Made by a program: the position numbers and the translations under genes | Origin: an uncultured Erysipelotrichaceae bacterium | GTDB lineage: Bacteria; Bacillota_I; Bacilli_A; Erysipelotrichales; Erysipelotrichaceae | DNA length: 13,607 nucleotides | Direction of reading: 5' to 3' | Assembly: GCA_937900565.1 (NCBI GenBank) | Contig: CALCFG010000137.1 | Coordinates: 1-13,607 of the forward strand | Shown: piece by piece, positions 1-7,638 of the stretch | Layout: each line of letters starts with the position of its first letter | How positions within the stretch are numbered: the first letter of the stretch is position 1 | The notes under the pieces: model-generated | The model's input: the letters and a program-made list of their open reading frames with translations, nothing else | Told to the model about the DNA's origin: nothing | The model's database searches: none

Positions 1-146
1 TATTTTAATTTACCTTTGGGAGTTAATAACAATAAGATATTCACTTTTTAATCCACCTTTAACAAGTAAATTATACTCAAACTTTGTCGCAAGTTTATGT
101 GATGATTCATTTTTCTTTACGTATGAATATAGCGTAAAATGTTGGT

Positions 147-920
147 ATGAAATATTATGTTGTTTCCGATATCCACAGTTATTATGATTGCTTAATAGAT
201 GCATTAACCATAGCTGGTTTTTTTAATGACAAAACTCCACATCAACTCATTATTTGTGGGGATTTATTTGATCGAGGTAATCAAGTCATTCAATTGCAAG
301 AGTTTATCTTAAGCTTAATGAATAAAAATGAAGTAATTCTAATCAAAGGTAACCACGAAGAATTACTAATGGACATCGTTCACGGATTCCAACGCTATGA
401 ATGGAATCGATCGCATCATATATCTAACGGTACAACCGATACTGTATTACAGATTTGTAATTGTCAATTCTACGATTTATACGATAACACTAAAGAAATG
501 TATCAAAAACTCGTAAATTCACCCATTATTACTAAAATAATTCCAAACATGAAAAACTACTATGAAACTCAATCCCATATTTTTGTTCATGGTTGGATTC
601 CATGTTATTTGGATTATCTGAATCATTATTCATACTACGATAACTGGCGCAACGCCAGTGATCAATTATGGCAAAGAGCACGTTGGACCAACGGCATGAA
701 AGCATGGCACGATGGAGTAAAAGAAAATGGTAAAACAATTATCTGTGGGCATTTCCATTGTTCCTTTGGCCATACCCATTACGAAAGTGACGGCAGTGAA
801 TTTGATGAAGATGCCAACCATAACCCATTTATTCAAGAAGGCATTATAGCCTTGGATAGTACTTGTGCATATACTAATAAACTCAACTGTATTGTCATTG
901 AAGACAACCCACTCAATTAA
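147..920 (+). CDS. PPP-family metallophosphatase (Ser/Thr phosphatase-like)
   Basis: A 257-residue calcineurin-like metallophosphoesterase. The two-metal signature is complete and in order: D8 and H10 in SDIHS, GDLFDRG at 38-44, GNHE at 68-71, FVHG at 147-150, and GHFHCSFGH at 201-209. The compact arrangement and the GDxxDRG and GNHE blocks match the PPP/ApaH-like branch, which includes bacterial Ser/Thr protein phosphatases and diadenosine tetraphosphatases. The substrate cannot be read from the sequence. There is no signal peptide or membrane segment, so it should be cytoplasmic. The ATG at 147 is chosen because the catalytic SDIH begins at residue 7, as is usual for the family. Oddly, no Shine-Dalgarno sequence lies upstream (the bases just before the ATG read GTTGGT). 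The VanY-like gene follows after 11 nt on the same strand, so the two are probably cotranscribed. Fold is sure; role is open. Confidence 0.9.
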   Translation: MKYYVVSDIHSYYDCLIDALTIAGFFNDKTPHQLIICGDLFDRGNQVIQLQEFILSLMNKNEVILIKGNHEELLMDIVHGFQRYEWNRSHHISNGTTDTVLQICNCQFYDLYDNTKEMYQKLVNSPIITKIIPNMKNYYETQSHIFVHGWIPCYLDYLNHYSYYDNWRNASDQLWQRARWTNGMKAWHDGVKENGKTIICGHFHCSFGHTHYESDGSEFDEDANHNPFIQEGIIALDSTCAYTNKLNCIVIEDNPLN

Positions 921-931
921 AGGAATTTGCT

Positions 932-1765
932 ATGAAACAAACAAAACATTCTAAACGTAAATATCGCTTAACCCCTTATGGAAAAGCCATTATAACCATT
1001 GCTTTACTCATTTTAATATTACTGATTGCATTATTAATATACTTATTCACACCAAAAGCTAATAACCAAGATTTGATCGCGCCAACTCCAACAAATATTA
1101 CCACAGATTTAAATCAGACCATGGACCCACAGGAAACAATTGTTCCAACAATTAGTCCACAATACGATACCACCTCACCGGATAGCTTAACGATAATTGC
1201 CAATAAAAAACATCCTATTGGAGAATATGCTCCAACTGATTTAGTGGCAGTTTCAAACCCCGGATCTTCTGGAGTACAATACTTACGCGAAGAAGCAGCC
1301 CAAGCTTTAGAAGTATTATTAACAGATGCTAAAGCTGATGGCGTAACCTTATATGCACAAAGTGGGTATCGTTCTTATTCAACACAAGTAAGTTTATATG
1401 AAAATTATGCGAATCGGGATGGATATGCAGCCGCGGATAAATATTCTTCACGTGCTGGATATTCCGACCATCAAACAGGGTTAGCAATGGATATAATGGG
1501 TGATAATACCCGCATGAATGCATCCAAGCGCTCTGATTGTCCAATCGAACAGTGTGAAGGATCACCGGCTGCATTATGGTTAGCAGAAAATGCCCATAAC
1601 TACGGCTTTATTCTTCGCTATCCAGTTGGTAAGGAAGATATTACAGGTTACGTGGATGAGTGGTGGCATTATCGCTATGTGGGTAAAGATTTAGCCCAAC
1701 AAATCCATGACAGTGAATTAACAATGGAAGAATTCTTTAATGTCAGTGGTGGCGATTACGAATAA
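932..1765 (+). CDS. VanY-type D-alanyl-D-alanine carboxypeptidase, membrane-anchored (peptidase M15B)
   Basis: A 277-residue zinc peptidase that should trim the terminal D-Ala from peptidoglycan stem peptides outside the cell. Residues 1-17 are basic and 18-39 form one hydrophobic segment with no clear cleavage site, so a signal anchor is likely. A Thr/Pro/Asn-rich linker runs to about residue 85. The VanY domain spans about 90-262: the entry motif NKKHPI at 91-96 with YAPTDLV shortly after, SGYRSY at 144-149, the zinc-binding SDHQTGLAMD at 178-187 (H180, D187), and EWWHYRYV at 243-250 (E243 catalytic, H246 zinc ligand). All key residues are present. A clear ribosome site, AAAGGAA, sits 7 nt before the ATG. 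The gene follows the metallophosphatase and ends just before a strong terminator. No vanA-type ligase or vanS/vanR gene is nearby, so routine wall maturation is likelier than vancomycin resistance. Confidence 0.93.
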   Translation: MKQTKHSKRKYRLTPYGKAIITIALLILILLIALLIYLFTPKANNQDLIAPTPTNITTDLNQTMDPQETIVPTISPQYDTTSPDSLTIIANKKHPIGEYAPTDLVAVSNPGSSGVQYLREEAAQALEVLLTDAKADGVTLYAQSGYRSYSTQVSLYENYANRDGYAAADKYSSRAGYSDHQTGLAMDIMGDNTRMNASKRSDCPIEQCEGSPAALWLAENAHNYGFILRYPVGKEDITGYVDEWWHYRYVGKDLAQQIHDSELTMEEFFNVSGGDYE

Positions 1766-1773
1766 GTCATTAT

Positions 1774-1818
1774 AAAAGGTGTTAAATAATGGGATGCCAT
1801 TATTTAACACCTTTTTTT
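1774..1818. terminator. Bidirectional intrinsic terminator between convergent genes
   Basis: A 19-bp perfect stem (1774-1792 pairs with 1797-1815) with a 4-nt GATG loop, followed on the plus strand by T to position 1818. It closes the phosphatase/VanY unit. Read from the minus strand, the same hairpin follows directly after the MATE stop codon and carries a shorter TTTT tail, so it can serve both convergent units. The 3' end of the T-run is part of the MATE stop codon. Confidence 0.93.
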
Positions 1819-3187
1819 ATGCTTCACTTATTTGCTTTAACGTTTGTTTAAATACTTTACTAAATAAAACCAATGTAAATGTCACTGCTAATACATCAGC
1901 AACTGGTTCTGCTAAATATACTGAGGTCGTTTTATCAATTGGTAACACATTTGGCAAGATATAGATTAATGGAATCAATAATATAAACTTACGCGTAACT
2001 GCAACCATAATACTTTGTTTTGCTTTACCTAATGAAGTAAATGTAATTTGACACGCCATTAATGGTCCCATTAATAACACAGCACCCATATAAATACGTA
2101 ATGCCGATTGAGTAAATTCAATTAATACTGGATCTGGTGAAAACATCCGAGCAAATACACTTGGTACCAATTCAATCACTAACCATAACACAGTGGCAAA
2201 TATTGTATTAATCTTAAATAATAAACTAAACGCTTGTTTTACCCGTTGACCATTGCGTGCACCATAGTTATAACTAATAATTGGTTGTGCTCCTTGCCCA
2301 AATCCACTTAATGGTAACATCGCAAACTGCATAACACTCGTTAAAATAGTCATTGCTCCCACCGCTAAATCTCCACCATAGCTTTGCAATGAAGCATTAA
2401 AGCAAATGGAGATGATACTTTCACTGGATTGCATAATAAAGTTGCTAATTCCCAACGCCAATACAGGTCCTAAATATCGTTTACTTAATTTCATATCGGA
2501 TAAATTTAAGCGAATCGTGGTTTTCTTACCCATTAAAAACATCAATACCCACACAGTCGATACCGCTTGCGAAATAATGGTTGCATACGCTGCCCCTTTA
2601 ACTCCTAAACCTAAACCAAAAATTAAAATAGGATCTAAGACAATATTAGTTAGCGCACCAATTAAAACGCTTAACATTCCTGTTTTGGCAAATCCTTGAC
2701 ATGTAATGAAAGCATTCATTCCCAACGTTAATTGTACAAATAGTGTCCCTATGGAGTAAATATTCATATAATCCACTGCAAATTGAATCGTATCCACACT
2801 CCCACCAAACGCCATGATTAATGGACGATTGAACAAGAATAAGAAAACAGATAACGCAATTGAAATAATGATTTGCAATACAAAACAATTGTTCAATGTC
2901 TTTTGTGCACTATCCTGATCATTTTGCCCCAAATAGATGGAAGTTCTTGGTGCCCCACCAAAAGCAGCAAAGCAAGAAAATGCCGATACAATCATAATTA
3001 ACGGCATACACACACCAACTCCAGTTAATGCCAATGAGCCAACATTTTCAATATGACCAATATAAATACGGTCCACAATGTTATATAACATATTAATTAA
3101 TTGTGCAGTTACAGTAGGAATCGCCAATGACATCATTAATTTACCAATGGGTTGCGTTCCTAAAAAGCTATTATCTTTCTTTTCCAT
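1817..3187 (-). CDS. MATE-family multidrug efflux transporter (MepA-like)
   Basis: A 456-residue, very hydrophobic protein of the usual MATE length, expected to have 12 transmembrane helices and to export cationic drugs or metabolites using a Na+ or H+ gradient. The N-terminus (FLGTQPIGKLMMSLAIPTV, then YNIVDRIYIGH) and the internal block GFGQGAQPIISYNYGA are typical MATE features, and the overall style is like MepA. The reading frame is open to a TTG at 3214, but I choose the ATG at 3187: AAAGGA lies 8 nt upstream, and the family N-terminus starts just after it. This start lies inside the last codons of the MarR gene (17-nt overlap), so the two are likely translationally coupled and controlled by that repressor. 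The gene ends at the shared bidirectional terminator. The drug range cannot be predicted. Confidence 0.93.
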   Translation of the reverse strand: MEKKDNSFLGTQPIGKLMMSLAIPTVTAQLINMLYNIVDRIYIGHIENVGSLALTGVGVCMPLIMIVSAFSCFAAFGGAPRTSIYLGQNDQDSAQKTLNNCFVLQIIISIALSVFLFLFNRPLIMAFGGSVDTIQFAVDYMNIYSIGTLFVQLTLGMNAFITCQGFAKTGMLSVLIGALTNIVLDPILIFGLGLGVKGAAYATIISQAVSTVWVLMFLMGKKTTIRLNLSDMKLSKRYLGPVLALGISNFIMQSSESIISICFNASLQSYGGDLAVGAMTILTSVMQFAMLPLSGFGQGAQPIISYNYGARNGQRVKQAFSLLFKINTIFATVLWLVIELVPSVFARMFSPDPVLIEFTQSALRIYMGAVLLMGPLMACQITFTSLGKAKQSIMVAVTRKFILLIPLIYILPNVLPIDKTTSVYLAEPVADVLAVTFTLVLFSKVFKQTLKQISEA

Positions 3188-3623
3188 GTTCCTTTTCCTT
3201 TCGTGCATTATCAATGTTTAAAATAATTTGTTGATTGATACGATTTTGTATTTCCAATAAATCGTGATCAATGTTCCCATACAGAATCTGATAAAAATAG
3301 TCATTTACTTCCTTAATTTCACGGCACAAAGGCTTTGCTTTATCCGTCAAATAAAGCAAATACTTGCGATGATCATTTTCATCATTAATTTTTGTTAAAT
3401 ACCCATCATTTACCAATTTATCAATGGAAGTTGAGATATTACTTTTTGGCAACATCCGATATTCCACAATATGTTTGGCACTGTTAAGCCTTGGATGATT
3501 CATTAAAAAAGAGCATACTTTAATATCCGTTAACGATAAATCGTAGTGATGTGCACTGATTTTTAATAAATCATCGTAAAATTTATTAATTTTACGAATT
3601 AAAGTTAAATTTGTCTCTCGCAT
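3171..3623 (-). CDS. MarR-family transcriptional repressor of the adjacent MATE pump
   Basis: A 150-residue MarR-type winged-helix regulator. Helices suited to dimerisation lie at both ends. The central part holds the DNA-binding region: LSLTDIKVCSFLMNHP, then the recognition-helix stretch around MLPKSNISTSIDKLV, followed by a wing centred on NDENDHRKYLLYLTDKAK, which has the usual D-x-R-x block. The frame also allows a GTG start at 3629, but the ATG at 3623 is better because AGGTG lies 5 nt before it and would overlap the GTG. The gene overlaps the start of the MATE exporter. A sigma-A promoter and a palindromic operator candidate sit immediately upstream, so autorepression with release by a small ligand is the natural model. 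The pairing resembles MepR/MepA of Staphylococcus aureus in layout; direct orthology is not shown. Confidence 0.9.
   Translation of the reverse strand: MRETNLTLIRKINKFYDDLLKISAHHYDLSLTDIKVCSFLMNHPRLNSAKHIVEYRMLPKSNISTSIDKLVNDGYLTKINDENDHRKYLLYLTDKAKPLCREIKEVNDYFYQILYGNIDHDLLEIQNRINQQIILNIDNARKEKEHGKER
3190..3201 (-). promoter_or_regulatory. Ribosome binding site of the MATE gene inside the MarR gene
   Basis: On the minus strand, AAAGGAAAAGGA gives two tandem AAGGA cores upstream of the ATG at 3187; the distal one is 8 nt away. It decides the start against the upstream in-frame TTG at 3214. It lies within the last MarR codons. Confidence 0.75.
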
Positions 3624-3637
3624 AAACACACCTATTA

Positions 3638-3651
3638 GTTCTAATTGGAAC
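3638..3651. promoter_or_regulatory. Candidate MarR operator palindrome
   Basis: GTTCTAATTGGAAC is a 14-bp inverted repeat with one mismatched pair (half-sites GTTC and GAAC around AATT). It lies between the predicted -10 box (3659-3664) and the MarR start codon, covering the expected first transcribed bases. Palindromes of this size at this place are typical for autoregulated MarR-family genes. Binding by this regulator is inferred. Confidence 0.6.
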
Positions 3652-3658
3652 CTTTTTT

Positions 3659-3686
3659 ATTATAAGAGTATCTTTGAATAAGTCAA
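3659..3686 (-). promoter_or_regulatory. Sigma-A promoter of the marR-MATE operon
   Basis: On the minus strand, TTGACT (3686-3681) and a perfect TATAAT (3664-3659) are separated by 16 bp. Transcription would begin near 3652, inside or beside the palindrome. This is the best promoter match noticed in the window. Confidence 0.85.
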
Positions 3687-3717
3687 TGGTTTAAAATTAT
3701 TCCCTTCGCATGCACAT

Positions 3718-3744
3718 AAAAAGAAGCTATCCTAAGACAGCTTC
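3718..3744 (-). terminator. Terminator of the glgCDA operon
   Basis: Read on the minus strand, GAAGCTGTC (3744-3736) pairs with GATAGCTTC (3731-3723) with one G-U pair and a 4-nt loop, followed by TTTTT. It starts 21 nt after the glgA stop codon. A T-run on the opposite side could also let it stop plus-strand transcripts, but no plus-strand gene is there. Confidence 0.88.
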
Positions 3745-3765
3745 GATTTTTATCGCCAAATTTAA

Positions 3766-5208
3766 CTAATACACACCTAACATATGGTATAAATCCATAT
3801 AAAGGGAGGCAGAATGATCCCACGAAACGTCGGTTGCCATCGCATTTTGTACTAAGCCATTCCAATCGTGTTTGTTATCGTAATAAACACTTAATGCACG
3901 GTAAATACACTCTTTCATATCGTATCCATCGTATTGATAGAAACTAAAGCCATTACCCGAACCAGTAAACATATTGTATGGATTAACGGTATCTTTTAAA
4001 CCACCCGTTTCCCTAACGATTGGTAATGTACCATAACGCATGGAAATTAATTGACTAATTCCACACGGTTCAAAACGACTTGGCATTAAAAACGCATCCG
4101 CTGCCGCATAAATCATATGGGATAACGGTTCATTGTATCCGTTATAAAAACAAATCTTTCCTTTATTGCCATTTTCACAATCCGTTAAAATACGTTCATA
4201 TTCAGCATTACCATTTCCAAGAATAACCAATTGTATTGGCATGCGAACAATTTCATCCATTTGAGAAATTACTAAGTCGATCCCTTTTTGATCCACTAAG
4301 CGCGTAACCATTGCCACTAAACAAACATTCGGATTAACTTCCAAGCCCAATTGCCGTTGCAATGCCGCTTTATTTTTCGCTTTTCCAGTCTTCACTGTCT
4401 TGGCCGTATAGTTTTTTACTAAATGTTTGTCCTTACTAGCATCCCAAACCGTTGTATCAATTCCATTAACGATTCCCCAAAGGTCACCCCCACGACTCAT
4501 TAATACATGCTCTAAATGTTCGCCATAATCACTGGATAAAATTTCCTGCGCATAATTTGGTGAAACAGTGGTCACTTTATCGGCATATAGAATCCCTGTT
4601 TTCATGAAAGATATTCCCCCATCAAAACGTACCGCACCATTATCAAACAATCGAAAGCTTAACCCTAAGCAACTATCCAACATATCTTTACTAAAGTTAC
4701 CTTGGTAAGCTAAGTTATGCACCGTATAAATTGTCCGCATGCGATTATAGCGCCCATCATACCAATAATTTTCTTTTAACATACAAGGAATCATTCCAGT
4801 ATGCCAGTCATGGCAATGAATCACATCTGGCCAATAATTAATCCCACGGAATAACTCCATGACTGCTTTTTGGAAGAAAGCAAATCGTTCACCATCATCC
4901 ATAAAGCCATAAATACTGCCTTCTCTTTCAAAATACCCTGCATGTTGGACAAAGAAATAAGTTACGCCATCTTTATCCATACCCATAATTTTTACAGGGA
5001 CATTATGGTAATTGATATCCACTTGATATTCGCCGATAAATGATAGCATGTGCCCATAATTATCCATAATCTTTTTATAAAGCGGAATAACAACACAACA
5101 ATGTGCCCCATTACGTGTTAATGCTTGTGGTAATGACCCCACAACATCCGCTAATCCACCCACTTTAATAAAAGGAGTGCATTCACTGGCAACAAAACAA
5201 ATTTCCAT
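3766..5208 (-). CDS. glgA: Glycogen synthase, ADP-glucose type (GT5)
   Basis: A 480-residue family GT5 enzyme that adds glucose from ADP-glucose to the non-reducing ends of alpha-1,4-glucan; bacterial GlgA is usually about 477 residues, so it is complete. The N-terminal lobe starts with SECTPFIKVGGLADV, where K15 of KVGGL is the ADP-glucose-binding lysine. HCHDWHTG (131-138), VSPNYAQE (215-222) and NGID (248-251) follow. The C-terminal Rossmann lobe carries TRLVDQKG (302-309) and the catalytic-site block PSRFEPCGISQ (376-386, E380), then TGGLKDTV (401-408). The start is 2 nt after the glgD stop, with GGGGAG about 13 nt upstream, somewhat far, so coupling to glgD translation is likely. It is the last gene of the glgC-glgD-glgA unit. 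No branching enzyme or phosphorylase gene is adjacent. Confidence 0.97.
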   Translation of the reverse strand: MEICFVASECTPFIKVGGLADVVGSLPQALTRNGAHCCVVIPLYKKIMDNYGHMLSFIGEYQVDINYHNVPVKIMGMDKDGVTYFFVQHAGYFEREGSIYGFMDDGERFAFFQKAVMELFRGINYWPDVIHCHDWHTGMIPCMLKENYWYDGRYNRMRTIYTVHNLAYQGNFSKDMLDSCLGLSFRLFDNGAVRFDGGISFMKTGILYADKVTTVSPNYAQEILSSDYGEHLEHVLMSRGGDLWGIVNGIDTTVWDASKDKHLVKNYTAKTVKTGKAKNKAALQRQLGLEVNPNVCLVAMVTRLVDQKGIDLVISQMDEIVRMPIQLVILGNGNAEYERILTDCENGNKGKICFYNGYNEPLSHMIYAAADAFLMPSRFEPCGISQLISMRYGTLPIVRETGGLKDTVNPYNMFTGSGNGFSFYQYDGYDMKECIYRALSVYYDNKHDWNGLVQNAMATDVSWDHSASLYMDLYHMLGVY

Positions 5209-5210
5209 AA

Positions 5211-6329
5211 TTAAATGATATCTCCCCGACGAACATAGAATGGTCTTTCTTCTGTTCCTTTAATTTCTTTCACTTTTGCAATCTTACTGTATTTATCCAC
5301 AACGGCATTTTCGATAACCACATTATCACCAATAGTAACATCAGGGAAGACGATACTATTGCGAATAACGGTATTTTTGCCAATATTGACACGACGTCCA
5401 ATAATTGAATTTTGAATATTCCCTTTAATCAAACAGCCATTGGAAACTAAAGAGCCCACAGCTTTTCCACTTTCTGCATAACGCGTTGGACAAGAATCCT
5501 TAGTTTGCGTGTAAATTGGCCAATCTTCTTCAAACAATTGATTGCGTTTACGTGTATCTAATAATTCCATCGATGTATCATAATACGCTTTAAAGCTATT
5601 AACACAAGCAAAATATCCATCGTATTTAAAACCACGTACATCCAAATAATCGCACGCATCGTTTAAAACATCGCGTAGCCAATATAATCGTGATGTATGG
5701 TAGCCTTGATCAATCATACCCAAGAAAATTTCCTTGTTCATAATGTACGTTCCCATCATGATATTGCGTTTTGCTTTATCCCCATGATTTTGGACAATAC
5801 TTTTTACACCATTTTGACGATTCAATTCAACCACATCGCAATTAATGAATTGTTTATTGGCATTATTGCATTCTTTATACATTACCGTAATATCTGCTTT
5901 GGATTCGATATGCTTTTGCAATAATTTATCAAAATCAAATGTATAAATCATGTTACTGTTAGCAACTAATACATATTGTTTATCTTCACGTTCAATCCAT
6001 TGTTTGTTGAAATATAACGTGGAAACATCGGTTAAATAATTCGTCATATTGCCACGTGATTCTGGCGCAAAATATAAACGGATACCACCACGTTTCGTAT
6101 TCATGTTATATTGACGACCATTATCTAAATGTTCAACCAAACTCTTTGGTTTTTCTTTAATAAACGCTTGAATTGTATCTATTCCAGAATTGCTCATATT
6201 ACTTACTGGAAAATCTACAATACGATATCTTCCTAAAAAAGATACCGCACTGGCGCTCACATAATCACCAATACCTTCAATATTGTTAATATCGTGTGGA
6301 TAAATTAAAACTCCTAATATATTACGCAT
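5211..6329 (-). CDS. glgD: ADP-glucose pyrophosphorylase regulatory subunit GlgD
   Basis: A 372-residue paralogue of GlgC. It keeps the nucleotidyltransferase framework (RYRIVDFPVSNMSNSGI at 35-51) and a C-terminal left-handed beta-helix with hexapeptide-like repeats (NGCLIKGNIQNSIIGRRVNIG onward, ending near residue 355). The nucleotide-binding loop is lost: where GlgC reads AGGRGSRL, this protein reads YPHDINNIEGIG near residues 10-21. The GDH motif is likewise replaced by ANSNMIY (123-129). Such subunits in Gram-positive bacteria modulate GlgC in a mixed tetramer and are poorly active or inactive alone; that is family knowledge, and the loss of motifs is visible here. The ATG overlaps the end of glgC by 8 nt and follows a near-consensus ribosome site at 5 nt, so the two subunits should be made together. 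Confidence 0.95.
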   Translation of the reverse strand: MRNILGVLIYPHDINNIEGIGDYVSASAVSFLGRYRIVDFPVSNMSNSGIDTIQAFIKEKPKSLVEHLDNGRQYNMNTKRGGIRLYFAPESRGNMTNYLTDVSTLYFNKQWIEREDKQYVLVANSNMIYTFDFDKLLQKHIESKADITVMYKECNNANKQFINCDVVELNRQNGVKSIVQNHGDKAKRNIMMGTYIMNKEIFLGMIDQGYHTSRLYWLRDVLNDACDYLDVRGFKYDGYFACVNSFKAYYDTSMELLDTRKRNQLFEEDWPIYTQTKDSCPTRYAESGKAVGSLVSNGCLIKGNIQNSIIGRRVNIGKNTVIRNSIVFPDVTIGDNVVIENAVVDKYSKIAKVKEIKGTEERPFYVRRGDII

Positions 6330-7467
6330 CTAAATCACCACCTTTAACATCTTTTGCAAAAAGTTGTACATTCTTTGTTTTATTGTCACCAACACTCACG
6401 CCTTTGGCAATGTGCACGCCTTCACCAATAATACATTTTTCAACGTGACAGCCTTCACCAATCACAGCGCCCTTCATGACAACTGCATTTTCGACGGTGG
6501 CACCTTTGCCAACTTTTACGTTGGTACATAATACGCAATGTTTTACAACACCTTCCACAACACAACCTTGATCGACATATGATTTATCAATTTCACCTTC
6601 ACTACCCACATAATGTGGCAACATGTTGCTATCATCCGCGTAAATCTTCCATCCATCATCATTTAAATTAATTAAATCTGGATTATCAATCAAATCCATA
6701 TTGGCTTCCCATAAAGAATCTAAAGTTCCTACATCTTTCCAATAACCATCAAAAATATAAGCAAATAAACGTTTACCATCATTTAGCATTGTTGGAATAA
6801 TGTTTTTACCAAAGTCATGGTCACTTTCAGTATTCTTCATATCATCCACTAAGTATTTACGTAATGTCTTCCAATTAAAAATATAAATACCCATACTTGC
6901 TAAGTTAGATTTAGGATGTTCGGGTTTTTCTTCAAATTCATAAATCTTACCCGTCAAATCAGTATTCATAATGCCGAAACGTGATGCTTCTTCGTATGGT
7001 ACTTGATAAACCGCAATGGAACAATCGGCATTACGTTCTTGGTGATAATCCAACATCAAATCATAATTCATCTTATAAATGTGGTCACCCGATAAAACCA
7101 AAACATAATCTGGATTATATTGATCCAAAAAATCAATATTTTGCGTAATTGCATCCGCCGTACCACGGTACACTTGCAATCCACCTTCAAGTTTTTCACG
7201 TGGTGGCAACACAAAAACTCCTGAATCATCGGTATCCAATCCCCAACGTTGTCCTGCAGATGCGTACGCATTCAACAAAACAGACTCATATTGTGTTAAC
7301 ACTCCCACGATATTTACATCAGAGTTTGCACAATTGGACAAAGGAAAATCAATAATACGGTATTTTCCTCCATAATAAACCGCTGGTTTTGCTACTTTTT
7401 CTGTTAATTCATGCAAACGCGATCCTCGACCACCAGCAAGGATCATTGCAACCATTTTATTCTTCAT
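6322..7467 (-). CDS. glgC: Glucose-1-phosphate adenylyltransferase, catalytic subunit
   Basis: A 381-residue enzyme making ADP-glucose and pyrophosphate from ATP and glucose-1-phosphate, the committed step of bacterial glycogen synthesis. Visible motifs are the nucleotide loop ILAGGRGSRL (9-18), KYRIIDFPLSNCANS (35-49), the allosteric/ATP-site region AGQRWG (71-76), SGDHIYKMN (126-134, D128 catalytic), FEEKP (178-182, K181 for the sugar phosphate) and YWKDVGT (243-249). The C-terminal part, from about 290, is a left-handed beta-helix with hexapeptide repeats used for assembly. The length is typical for Gram-positive GlgC. AAAGGAAGG stands just before the ATG. It is the first gene of a three-gene unit with glgD (8-nt overlap) and glgA. 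A consensus cre site lies upstream, suggesting CcpA control. Confidence 0.97.
   Translation of the reverse strand: MKNKMVAMILAGGRGSRLHELTEKVAKPAVYYGGKYRIIDFPLSNCANSDVNIVGVLTQYESVLLNAYASAGQRWGLDTDDSGVFVLPPREKLEGGLQVYRGTADAITQNIDFLDQYNPDYVLVLSGDHIYKMNYDLMLDYHQERNADCSIAVYQVPYEEASRFGIMNTDLTGKIYEFEEKPEHPKSNLASMGIYIFNWKTLRKYLVDDMKNTESDHDFGKNIIPTMLNDGKRLFAYIFDGYWKDVGTLDSLWEANMDLIDNPDLINLNDDGWKIYADDSNMLPHYVGSEGEIDKSYVDQGCVVEGVVKHCVLCTNVKVGKGATVENAVVMKGAVIGEGCHVEKCIIGEGVHIAKGVSVGDNKTKNVQLFAKDVKGGDLDA
6335..6345 (-). promoter_or_regulatory. Strong ribosome binding site of glgD within glgC
   Basis: AAAGGTGGTGA on the minus strand is one base off the full anti-16S complement and ends 5 nt before the glgD ATG. 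It is encoded by the last glgC codons (Lys-Gly-Gly-Asp). It allows efficient glgD initiation right where glgC translation ends. Confidence 0.8.
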
Positions 7468-7484
7468 AATTCCTTCCTTTAAAA

Positions 7485-7498
7485 TGTAATCGCTTACA
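7485..7498. promoter_or_regulatory. cre site (CcpA operator) upstream of glgC
   Basis: TGTAATCGCTTACA matches the catabolite-responsive element consensus TGWAANCGNTNWCA at every fixed position, and reads equally well on both strands. It sits between the predicted glgC promoter and the glgC ribosome site, about +7 to +20 from the predicted start. In that place CcpA usually represses by blocking initiation or elongation. No ccpA gene is in the window. Confidence 0.75.
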
Positions 7499-7511
7499 AA
7501 GAGTACTTTTT

Positions 7512-7541
7512 TTTATAAGCGTCCTTTTATTTATGTGTCTA
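7512..7541 (-). promoter_or_regulatory. Probable promoter of the glgCDA operon
   Basis: On the minus strand, TAGACA (7541-7536) is a 5/6 match to a -35 box and TATAAA (7517-7512) a 5/6 match to a -10 box, with 18 bp between them. Transcription would start near 7505, just before the cre site. A TATGAT at 7546-7541 is an alternative -10 but lacks a good -35. Confidence 0.5.
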
Positions 7542-7638
7542 TCATACACCCATTTCATAAGTTTTACGTGTCTAAAAGTGAATTTAACCGCTTCTTTTGT
7601 GAAAATAATTTCAAAATTAAATTATTACATCATTAGTT

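Noticed and set aside
10..204. 64-codon minus-strand frame at the window start
   Set aside because: Its start lies inside the phosphatase gene on the other strand, with no ribosome site and no recognisable domain. The last part (10-130) could be a gene remnant, but nothing supports it.
1329..1574. 81-codon minus-strand frame inside the VanY-like gene
   Set aside because: Opposite conserved catalytic motifs of a real peptidase; His/Leu-rich shadow translation.
932..1765. Vancomycin-resistance VanY
   Set aside because: The peptidase fold fits, but there are no vanA/vanH/vanX or vanRS genes nearby; such M15B enzymes are common in susceptible bacteria.
1779..1964. 61-codon plus-strand frame after the VanY-like gene
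   Set aside because: Starts within the terminator stem and runs antisense to the MATE gene end.
2406..2699. 97-codon plus-strand frame antisense to the MATE gene
   Set aside because: A shadow of the conserved MATE coding sequence with no ribosome site or domain.
3188..3214. TTG start giving MATE nine more residues
   Set aside because: No ribosome site before the TTG, whereas the ATG at 3187 has tandem AAGGA cores at good distance and matches the family N-terminus.
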